Shown piece after piece: positions 44,224 through 51,532 of a stretch of 64,000 bases of DNA (within the stretch, counting starts at the first letter, position 1; the number at the start of each line of letters is the position of its first letter). The DNA comes from Micromonospora_J zhanjiangensis (GTDB lineage: Bacteria; Actinomycetota; Actinomycetes; Mycobacteriales; Micromonosporaceae), in the NCBI RefSeq assembly GCF_042650605.1, contig NZ_JBHSBN010000011.1, positions 124,001 through 188,000 of the forward strand, in the 5' to 3' direction. The translations under genes and the position numbers were made by a program. The notes under the pieces are model-generated. The model had not been told where the DNA came from, ran no database searches, and saw only the letters and a program-made list of their open reading frames with translations.

Positions 44224-45504
44224 TCAGCCGCGCCAGAGGGCGAGCATCATCGCTTCGACGGCGATCCGCGGCTTGACGTTGGCCTCGATCTCGGTACGGC
44301 AGGCGAGCACCGCCTCCAACCGCCGGAGCGTGCTCTCGGCGCTCCACTTCTCGGCCGCGGTACGGGCCAGCGGCGCGGTGTCGGTGTGCACCGGCGCCAC
44401 CGGCGCCCGCATCGACACGGTCAGCACGTCCCGGTAGAACCCGGCCAGGTCGACCAGGGCACGGTCCAGCGCGTCCCGCTGCGCCCGGGTGGCCCGCGAC
44501 TTCTGCCGCTTCTCCAGGTCCTTGAGTTGTCCGGCGGCGCCCCGCATCGCGCCGGCCGCCCCCCGACCGGTGCCGCCGGCGCCCAGCGCGGTCTCCAGGG
44601 CGGCCCGCTCGCTGGTGTCCGCCTCGGCCACCGACGCGGCCGCCTCGGCCTCGGCCGCCTCGATCAACGCGGACGCGGCGTCGAAGCAGGCGCCCACCCC
44701 GGTCAGCCGGCGCGGCACGGCCAGCACCGCCTCCCGGCGCCGACGGGCCTCCGGGTCCCGGGCCAGCCGGCGGGCCCGGCCCACGTGCCCCTGCGCGGCG
44801 GCGGCGACCCAGGCCGCCGCGTCGGGCGCGATCCCGTCCCGCCGGACCAGCACCTCGGCCACCGCCTCGGCCGGCGGTTGGCGCAGCGGCACCACCCGGC
44901 ACCGGGACCGGATCGTCACCGAGATGTCGTCCGGGTGGGTCGACGGGGTGCAGAGCAGGAAGACGGTACGCGGTGGCGGTTCCTCGATCGCCTTGAGCAA
45001 CGCGTTGCCGGCGGCCTCGGTGAGCCGGTCGGCGTCCTCGATCACCACCACCTGCCACCGGCCACCGGCCGGCGTGCTGGCCGCCCGCAGCACCAGCGCG
45101 CGCATCTCGTTGACGCTGATCGAGAGCCCCTCCGGCACCACGAACCGCACATCGGCGTGGGTGCCGGCCAGCGTGGTGTGGCAGCCGGTGCAGTCCCCGC
45201 AGCCGGTGCCGTGCACGCACTGCAGCGCCGCGGCCAACGCCCGGGCGGCCACCGACCGGCCCGAACCGGGCGGCCCGGTGAAGATCCAGGCGTGCGTCAT
45301 CGCGTTGGCCGTCCCGGCCTCCGTCGTGGCCGCTCCGGTGCCCGCGTCGGCGATCGAGGGCGGGTCGGCGACCGGGGACGGGTCGGACCCGGCGTCCGCC
45401 CGGGTCGCGTCGGCGCGGAGGATCTCCGCCGCGCCGGCCGCGGCCCGGCGCAGGGTGTCGACGGCCTCGTCCTGACCGACCAGGTCGGCGAAGACGGATC
45501 CCAT
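44224..45504 (-). CDS. holB: DNA polymerase III subunit delta'
   Basis: 426-residue clamp-loader subunit. Walker A GPPGSGRS at 77-84, zinc site C96/C102/C105/C108 (CVHGTGCGDCTGC), Walker B VVVIEDADRL, sensor region AAGNALLKAIEEPPPRTVF, and the SRC motif in TIRSRCRVVPL. An insert of about 40 Ala/Asp residues lies before the P-loop. C-terminal domain helical. It overlaps the tmk stop by one base. With gamma/tau and delta subunits it loads the sliding clamp in DNA replication. Confidence 0.95.
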   Translation of the reverse strand: MGSVFADLVGQDEAVDTLRRAAAGAAEILRADATRADAGSDPSPVADPPSIADAGTGAATTEAGTANAMTHAWIFTGPPGSGRSVAARALAAALQCVHGTGCGDCTGCHTTLAGTHADVRFVVPEGLSISVNEMRALVLRAASTPAGGRWQVVVIEDADRLTEAAGNALLKAIEEPPPRTVFLLCTPSTHPDDISVTIRSRCRVVPLRQPPAEAVAEVLVRRDGIAPDAAAWVAAAAQGHVGRARRLARDPEARRRREAVLAVPRRLTGVGACFDAASALIEAAEAEAAASVAEADTSERAALETALGAGGTGRGAAGAMRGAAGQLKDLEKRQKSRATRAQRDALDRALVDLAGFYRDVLTVSMRAPVAPVHTDTAPLARTAAEKWSAESTLRRLEAVLACRTEIEANVKPRIAVEAMMLALWRG

Positions 45505-47744
45505 CAGGGCCGCCGTTCCAGCTCACCGCCGGTCCACGAGGCGTCGGCGCCGTCCGACGTCGGCTGGGCCACGATCCGCCCGGCCGGCACGCCGTCGGGC
45601 GGCGGGCGGTAGGCCAACTCCGCGGCGGATAACTTCGGCTGGACCGAGGTGTCCGGCTGCTTGGCGGGGTCGGGGTGGACGAACGCGTCCAGGTCGCTGA
45701 GCAGCGTCTCGATCCGCCCGCCGATCACCGACCCGATCTGGTCGACCGGGCGGGAGGCGTCCAGCACCAGATAGCGCTTGGGGTCGCTGGCGGCCAGGTC
45801 GAGGAAGGCGTACCGGACCCGCTCGTGGAAGTCGAGCGCCTCGCTCTCCACGAAGTCGGTGCCGGCGCCCCGGGCGGCGACCCGGGCCAGACCGGTGGCC
45901 GGGTCGACGTCCAGCAGCACCACCAGGTCCGGCTTGAGCCCACCCGTGGCCCAGGAGGACAGCCAGGACACCTCGTCCACCGGCAGCGTACGACCGGCGC
46001 CCTGGTAGGCCAGCGACGAGTCGACGTACCGGTCGCTGATCACCACGGCGCCCCGGCCCAGCGCCGGACGGACCACGGTGGCGACGTGCTGGGCGCGGTC
46101 GGCGGCGTACAGCAGCGCCTCGGCCCGGGGGGACAGCGCCTGCGCGCCGGTCGGCCCGTCCAGCACCAGGCCGCGGATCCGCTGACCGACCTCGGTCGCG
46201 CCCGGTTCCCGGGTCACGATCACCTCGCGGCCCTGCCGCCGCAGCCGCTGCGCCAGCGCGGTGACCTGGGTCGACTTGCCGGCACCCTCGCCGCCCTCGA
46301 AGACCACGAAGAGCCCGTGCGAGGCGAACGGCTCGGCCTGCACCAGCGGGCGACCCCGGATCGACCCCCACAGGTCGGCCAGCACCGGGACGCCGGGCTT
46401 GTCGTCCATCTGCTTGAACGCGCTCATCCCGGCGAAGATCCCGGCGATGCCGGCGGCCAGCAGCAACAGCCGGGTGGACGAGACCGAGACGCCCAGGTCG
46501 GCGATGCGCAACTGGCGGGACCCGCCGACGCCGACCAGCACGCTGCTCAGCGAGATCGCCAGCATCAGCACCAGCCGGGTGCCGGTCTGCACGACCGCGA
46601 AGACCCGCCCGCGTACGTCGTCGGCGATCTCTCCACCGAGCAGGGTGGTGCCGGCGAGGAACGCCATCCCGGCACCGGCGCCCACCAGGATCGCGCCGAG
46701 GATCGCCATCGACAGGTGGATCGAGGCGGCCAGCACCAGCACCGAGGCGCTGGCCAGCACGATGCTCATCCCGAACCAGCGGCGCCGGGACATCTCCTTG
46801 ACGGTGAGCGGGCCGAGCCCGATGCCCACCGACAGGCCGACGAACAGCGCGCCGAAGAGCAGGAAGAAGGCGGCGTCGCCGGCGCCCAGCGAGGCGGTGA
46901 AGAACTTGGCGGTGCCGATCACGATGCCGCCGCCGGCGAACGCGCCGAAGATGCCCAGCACCAGGCCGCGGACCAGCGGGGTCTGGCCGATGAACTTCCA
47001 GCCCTCGACGAACTGGCGGACCACCCCCTGCTCGGGCTGTCCCGCGCTGCCGCCCCGGCCGGTGGCGCTGATCTCCTTGATCCCGAGCAGCACCACGAGC
47101 GCGGTGGCCAGCCGGGACAGCGCGTTGAAGAAGAGCGCCAACTGGGCGGGGTTGGCCCAGTCCGGGGCCGGCAGGCCGCGCACGCTGGCGTCAAGCGCCG
47201 ACAGCCCGACCGCGGCCAGCACCGGGGTCAGCCCGTAGGTGGTGATCAGGGTGAGCTGGTTGGCCGTCTCCAGCCGGGTCCGCGGGATCAGGTTGGGGAC
47301 CGCGGCCTCCTTGGCCGGGATCCAGATCAGCGTGACCGCCTCGATCAGGAAGGTGGCGATCGCCGCCCAGCCGACGACCACGCCGCCGCGCGCCCCGAGC
47401 AGCGCCACCAGTGGGATCGAGGCGAACAGCACGAACCGCAACAGGTCGCAGATGACCATGGTGTAGCGCCGGTCGAACCGGTCGGCCAGCACGCCGGCCA
47501 CCGGCCCGAGCACCAGCGCCGGCAGCAGCCGGACCGCGATCGTGCCGCCGAACGCGACGCCCTTGGCGGTGCTGCCGTTGACCTGGGCGGCGGCGAAGAC
47601 CGAGGTGGCGAGCAGGCCGAGCCAGTCGCCGAACGAGGCCACACCCAGGACGATCCAGAGCCGGCGGAAGGGACGGATGCGCAGCACCGACCGCAGGGCG
47701 GAGATACCGGAGCGGTCGACCGGGGCGGTGGGCTGCGGCGACAC
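45504..47744 (-). CDS. tmk: MFS transporter-dTMP kinase fusion
   Basis: 746 residues. Residues 1-430 are a 12-helix major facilitator domain (RLWIVLGVASFGDWLGLLA, PALVLGPVAGVLADRFDRRY with the DRFDRR loop). From about 475 comes thymidylate kinase: P-loop FEGGEGAGKST, TREPGATEVGQRIR, DRYVDSSLAYQG and the LID RVAARGAGTDFVE. It makes dTDP from dTMP. This fusion is known in actinobacteria; the transporter role is unknown. The coding pattern (AIDTNNPPGTAGRPDGDDAL) continues 23 codons upstream of the GTG to a GGAGG site but without ATG, GTG or TTG, so the true start may be non-standard. Confidence 0.92.
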   Translation of the reverse strand: MSPQPTAPVDRSGISALRSVLRIRPFRRLWIVLGVASFGDWLGLLATSVFAAAQVNGSTAKGVAFGGTIAVRLLPALVLGPVAGVLADRFDRRYTMVICDLLRFVLFASIPLVALLGARGGVVVGWAAIATFLIEAVTLIWIPAKEAAVPNLIPRTRLETANQLTLITTYGLTPVLAAVGLSALDASVRGLPAPDWANPAQLALFFNALSRLATALVVLLGIKEISATGRGGSAGQPEQGVVRQFVEGWKFIGQTPLVRGLVLGIFGAFAGGGIVIGTAKFFTASLGAGDAAFFLLFGALFVGLSVGIGLGPLTVKEMSRRRWFGMSIVLASASVLVLAASIHLSMAILGAILVGAGAGMAFLAGTTLLGGEIADDVRGRVFAVVQTGTRLVLMLAISLSSVLVGVGGSRQLRIADLGVSVSSTRLLLLAAGIAGIFAGMSAFKQMDDKPGVPVLADLWGSIRGRPLVQAEPFASHGLFVVFEGGEGAGKSTQVTALAQRLRRQGREVIVTREPGATEVGQRIRGLVLDGPTGAQALSPRAEALLYAADRAQHVATVVRPALGRGAVVISDRYVDSSLAYQGAGRTLPVDEVSWLSSWATGGLKPDLVVLLDVDPATGLARVAARGAGTDFVESEALDFHERVRYAFLDLAASDPKRYLVLDASRPVDQIGSVIGGRIETLLSDLDAFVHPDPAKQPDTSVQPKLSAAELAYRPPPDGVPAGRIVAQPTSDGADASWTGGELERRP

Positions 47745-48023
47745 GGACGGGCCGGCGAGCGCGTCGTCGCCGTCCGGCCGGCCGGCTGTCCCCGGCGGGT
47801 TGTTGGTGTCGATGGCCGTACCTCCACGTGCCGGCCCATCGCTGGGCTCCCCGTCCGGCCCGTCGTTCGGGCTCCCCCGGGCTTCACTGTAGTCGCGGAC
47901 ACGGTGCGCTCCGCCCCCGACATTCCCCTGATGCCGAGGGTAGGGGGCTGGTCGGGCCCGTGGGGTCCCGGGCCACGCACGAGGGGCGTTCCGTATCGAT
48001 CACGTTCCGGCTACCGTGCGGTA

Positions 48024-49244
48024 ATGACCACCGACCGGTACGCCCTCCGTACCCGCCTGGACCGGGCGACCGGACACCTCGACCCGCCGTTGGCCGCCGT
48101 CGACCTCACCGGGTTGGACGCCAACGCGGACGCCCTGGTCGCCCGTTCGGCCGGCAAGACCGTCCGGGTGGCCAGCAAATCGGTACGCTGCCGCGCCCTG
48201 CTGTCCCGGGTGCTGGCCCGGCCCGGCTGGCTGGGCGTGCTGGCGTACACCCTGCCGGAGGCGAGCTGGCTGGTCCGGACGGGCGTCAGCCGGGACGTGG
48301 TGGTGGCGTACCCGACCGCCGACCGCGCGGCGCTGGCCGAGCTGGCGGCCGACCCGGAGCTGGCCGCGGCGGTCACCCTGATGGTGGACAGCCCGGACCA
48401 GCTCGACCTCGTCGACGCGACGGTCGGCCCGGACCGGCGCCCCGAACTGCGGCTCTGCCTGGACCTGGACGCCTCCTGGCGGCCGCTGCGCGGCGGTCCG
48501 GGTGGCCGGCTGCACGTCGGGGTGCGCCGGTCACCGGTGCACTCCGCCGCCGACGCCGGCGCGCTGGCCGCCACGATCGCCGCCCGGCGCGGCTTCCGGC
48601 TGGTCGGTGTCATGTCGTACGAGGCGCAGATCGCCGGGATGGGCGACGCGCCACCCGGCCGGGCGGCTCGGGGCACCCTGATCCGGGCGTTGCAGCGCCG
48701 GTCGTACCGGGAACTGCTCGGTCGCCGCGCGGCGGCGGTGGCCGCGGTACGCGAGCACGCCGACCTGGAGTTCGTCAACGGCGGCGGCACCGGCTCGATG
48801 GCGCTGACCGCCGCGGACCCGGCGGTCACCGAGATCACCGCCGGCTCCGGGCTGTACGGGCCGACCCTGTTCGACGGCTACCGGGCCTGGCGCCCGACGC
48901 CGTCGGCCTTCTTCGCGATGTCGGTGGTCCGTCGGCCCACCCGGGGTGTGGTGACGGTGCTCGGCGGCGGCTGGATCGCCTCCGGTCCGGCCGAACCGGG
49001 CCGGCTGCCCAGCCCGTGGCTGCCGGCCGGGCTCCGGCTGGTCGGCACGGAGGGCGCGGGCGAGGTGCAGACCCCGCTCGCCGGCCCGGCCGCCGACGGG
49101 CTGTCGGTCGGCGACCGGGTCTGGTTCCGCCACGCCAAGGCCGGCGAGCTGGTGGAACACGTCAACGAGCTGCACCTGGTCGAGGGCGACCGGATCGTCG
49201 ACACCGTGCCGACCTACCGCGGCGAGGGCCAGGCCTTCCTCTGA
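48024..49244 (+). CDS. PLP-dependent alanine racemase-fold enzyme
   Basis: 406 residues from ATG. The N-terminal PLP barrel has the Lys loop TVRVASKSVRCRALLSRVL (K in ASKS), then TLMVDSPDQLDL, RLCLDLDASWR, RLVGVMSYEAQIAG and GSGLYGPTLFDG (phosphate binding). The C-terminal beta domain includes GEVQTPLAGPAADGLSVGDR and RHAKAGELVEHVNELHLV. The layout is that of the amino acid deaminase/D-threonine aldolase-like branch, not biosynthetic Alr. In many actinomycetes it is next to a sugar-lactone oxidase, as here. Confidence 0.85.
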   Translation: MTTDRYALRTRLDRATGHLDPPLAAVDLTGLDANADALVARSAGKTVRVASKSVRCRALLSRVLARPGWLGVLAYTLPEASWLVRTGVSRDVVVAYPTADRAALAELAADPELAAAVTLMVDSPDQLDLVDATVGPDRRPELRLCLDLDASWRPLRGGPGGRLHVGVRRSPVHSAADAGALAATIAARRGFRLVGVMSYEAQIAGMGDAPPGRAARGTLIRALQRRSYRELLGRRAAAVAAVREHADLEFVNGGGTGSMALTAADPAVTEITAGSGLYGPTLFDGYRAWRPTPSAFFAMSVVRRPTRGVVTVLGGGWIASGPAEPGRLPSPWLPAGLRLVGTEGAGEVQTPLAGPAADGLSVGDRVWFRHAKAGELVEHVNELHLVEGDRIVDTVPTYRGEGQAFL

Positions 49245-49247
49245 CGG

Positions 49248-49943
49248 TCAGCCGGCGGGCTGCGGCGCGACGGCACCGGCCGCGGCGGAATCCTGGCCGG
49301 TCGGTGCCGGCGCCGGCGGGTCGACGTGCCGGTGCAGGTACTCCCGGATGAGCGCGCGCGCCTCGGCGAGCACCTGCGGGTCGCCCTCGACGTCCCGGCG
49401 GAAGGCCAGCTGGATCAACGCGTCGGCGGCCTCGACCGCCATCTCCAGCGCGAACCGCAGCCGCTCCGAGTCGGCGATGCCGAACTGCTCAACCAGCACC
49501 CGGACCAACTGTTCGGCGATGACGCCGTTGTTGTCCCGGTCCTCGTCCAGCAGGTGCAGGTCGACCACGTCGCCGAAGTGCAGGGTACGGAAACCGGGCA
49601 CCTGCCGGTGCATGTCGATGTACTCGTCGATGCCGGCGGCGACGCCGTCCCACCAGTCGGTGAGGTCGCCCTCGGCCAGCCGGTCGGCGAGCCGCTGCAG
49701 GTACGCCTCCATGTTGCGCAGCGTCAGCGCCTGCACGATGGCCCGCTTGTCCGGGAAGAACTGATAGACCGAGCCGATCGCGACGCCGGCCCGCTCGGCG
49801 AGCAGGGTCGTGGTGAGACCCTCGTACCCCACCTCGTCGACCAACTCGGCGCAGGCGTCGAGCATTCGCTGCACCCGGGCGACACTGCGGCCCTGTACAG
49901 GGACTCGGCGCAGTGGACCGGTCGTGGCGGTTGATGTGGCCAC
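49248..49943 (-). CDS. TetR-family regulator
   Basis: 231 residues from a GTG with GGGAG 9 bases upstream. HTH: SVARVQRMLDACAELVDEVG, then YEGLTTTLLAERAGVAIGSV and YQFFPDKRAIVQALTLRNME. The ligand domain includes GIDEYIDMHRQVPGFRTLHF and ALEMAVEAADALIQLAFRRD. It is convergent with the racemase gene and divergent from the oxidase gene, with a candidate operator between the latter starts. It probably represses the oxidase. Confidence 0.9.
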   Translation of the reverse strand: MATSTATTGPLRRVPVQGRSVARVQRMLDACAELVDEVGYEGLTTTLLAERAGVAIGSVYQFFPDKRAIVQALTLRNMEAYLQRLADRLAEGDLTDWWDGVAAGIDEYIDMHRQVPGFRTLHFGDVVDLHLLDEDRDNNGVIAEQLVRVLVEQFGIADSERLRFALEMAVEAADALIQLAFRRDVEGDPQVLAEARALIREYLHRHVDPPAPAPTGQDSAAAGAVAPQPAG

Positions 49944-50032
49944 TCCTCGCCACTCCCTTTCACGATCAATGCCCCAGCTGGGCAGAAGCCCGGCATGTTG
50001 CGAGTTCGGAACCTTACCGGGATTAACGAGCG

Positions 50033-50070
50033 AGGGAGATTTGCGGTATTTACTGATTCCGTATCTCCCT
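50033..50070. promoter_or_regulatory. Candidate TetR operator
   Basis: AGGGAGAT and ATCTCCCT form an inverted repeat with a 22-base spacer holding a less GC-rich stretch (GGTATTTACTGATTCC). It is 38 bases upstream of the oxidase start and 90 bases upstream of the TetR gene. Confidence 0.45.
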
Positions 50071-50107
50071 GATATGAAGACAGCTCTCATTCATCTCAGG
50101 AGGGTCG

Positions 50108-51460
50108 ATGCCCGGGACCGGATCGCACCCTGACGTCCCGGCCGACGGCGGCTTCCCGACCGGCGGCCGGTCGGACTGGTCGAACTGGGCCGGCAACCAG
50201 CGCGCGTCCGCCGTCGCGGTCCGCCCGTCCAGCGTCGCCGAGGTGGTCGACGCCGTCCGGTACGCCGGTTCGGCCGGCCGGCGGATCAAGGCGGTCGGCA
50301 GCGGCCACTCGTTCACCGCCGCGGCCCACGCCGACGACCTGCGGATGGAGCTCACCGGGCTGGCCACCGAGGTCCGCGTCGACCCGGCGGAGAAGCTGGT
50401 CACCGTACCGGCCGGGATGTCCCTGCACACGCTCAACGAGCTGCTGGCCGGGCACGGCCTGGCCCTGCCCAACCTCGGTGACATCGACGTGCAGACCGTC
50501 GCGGGAGCGGTGTCCACCGGCACCCACGGCACCGGCGCCGGGTACGGCTGCCTGTCCACGTTCATCGATTCACTCACCCTGGTCACCGGCACCGGCGAGG
50601 TGCGGCACTGCTCGGCGACCGAGGACCCGGACCTGTTCTCCGCCGCCCGGGTGGGTCTCGGCGCGGTCGGCATCCTGGTCGAGGTGACGCTGCGCTGCGT
50701 CGACGCGTTCGTGTTGCGGGCGCAGGAGCGGCCGGCGGCGCTGGCCGACGTGCTGGCCGACCTGCCGGCCCTGATCGCCGACAACGACCACTTCGAGTTC
50801 TACTGGTTCCCGTACACCGACCGGGTGCAGGTCAAGGCGAACAACCGGGTGCCGGTCGACGACCGGCCGTTGAGCCGGTTCCGTGGCTGGCTCGACGACG
50901 AGTTCCTGTCCAACACGGTGTTCGGCCTCACCAGCCGGCTCGGCCGGGCCGTACCGGCCGTGGTCCCCACGGTCAACGCGGTGGCCGCCCGCGCGCTCAC
51001 CGCCCGCAGCTACACCGCCCGCTCCGACCGGGTCTTCTGCACCCCGCGCCGGGTCCGGTTCACCGAGATGGAGTACGGCCTGCCGCGCGCCGCCCTGCCC
51101 GAGGCGTTGGCCGGCCTGCGCCGGGTGGTCGACCGGCTGCCCGACAAGGTGCAGTTCCCGGTCGAGGTGCGGTTCACCGGCCCGGACGACATCTGGCTGT
51201 CGCACGGCTACCAGCGCGAGTCGGCGTACGTGGCGGTGCACCAGTACGTCGGCGTGCCGTACGAGCCGTACTTCCGGGCCTTCGAGGAGGTCGCCAGGGA
51301 CCTGGCGGGTCGCCCGCACTGGGGCAAGCTGCACTACCGCGACGCCGAGTCCCTGGCCCCCGTCTACCCCCGCTTCACCGACTTCCTGACCGTCCGCGAC
51401 CGGGTGGACCCCACCCGCATCTTCACCAACCCCTACACGGACCGCGTCCTCGGCGCCTGA
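50108..51460 (+). CDS. D-arabinono-1,4-lactone oxidase family FAD enzyme
   Basis: 450 residues from an ATG with AGGAGG 6 bases upstream. FAD_binding_4 domain: WSNWAGNQRASAVAVRPSS, RRIKAVGSGHSFTAAAHADD, GLALPNLGDIDVQTVAGAVS and TGTHGTGAGYG. The C-terminal ALO domain includes HFEFYWFPYTDRVQVKANNR and RPHWGKLHYRDAESLAPVYP (the HWGK motif), ending VDPTRIFTNPYTDRVLG. Oxidises a sugar lactone or alditol with oxygen. Substrate uncertain; the gene pair with the PLP enzyme is conserved in actinomycetes. Confidence 0.92.
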   Translation: MPGTGSHPDVPADGGFPTGGRSDWSNWAGNQRASAVAVRPSSVAEVVDAVRYAGSAGRRIKAVGSGHSFTAAAHADDLRMELTGLATEVRVDPAEKLVTVPAGMSLHTLNELLAGHGLALPNLGDIDVQTVAGAVSTGTHGTGAGYGCLSTFIDSLTLVTGTGEVRHCSATEDPDLFSAARVGLGAVGILVEVTLRCVDAFVLRAQERPAALADVLADLPALIADNDHFEFYWFPYTDRVQVKANNRVPVDDRPLSRFRGWLDDEFLSNTVFGLTSRLGRAVPAVVPTVNAVAARALTARSYTARSDRVFCTPRRVRFTEMEYGLPRAALPEALAGLRRVVDRLPDKVQFPVEVRFTGPDDIWLSHGYQRESAYVAVHQYVGVPYEPYFRAFEEVARDLAGRPHWGKLHYRDAESLAPVYPRFTDFLTVRDRVDPTRIFTNPYTDRVLGA

Positions 51461-51467
51461 TCTGCGA

Positions 51468-51518
51468 GACCTCGGCGCGTTCCGGCCCGGGGAGGGTTAG
51501 TTCGCGCCAAGGTCTCTC
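51468..51518. terminator. Terminator between convergent oxidase and topA genes
   Basis: GAGACCTCGGCGCG pairs with CGCGCCAAGGTCTC (14 bp with one mismatch, 23-base loop). It lies between two converging stops and would serve both. Confidence 0.7.
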
Positions 51519-51532
51519 GGCCCCTCCCCCGA

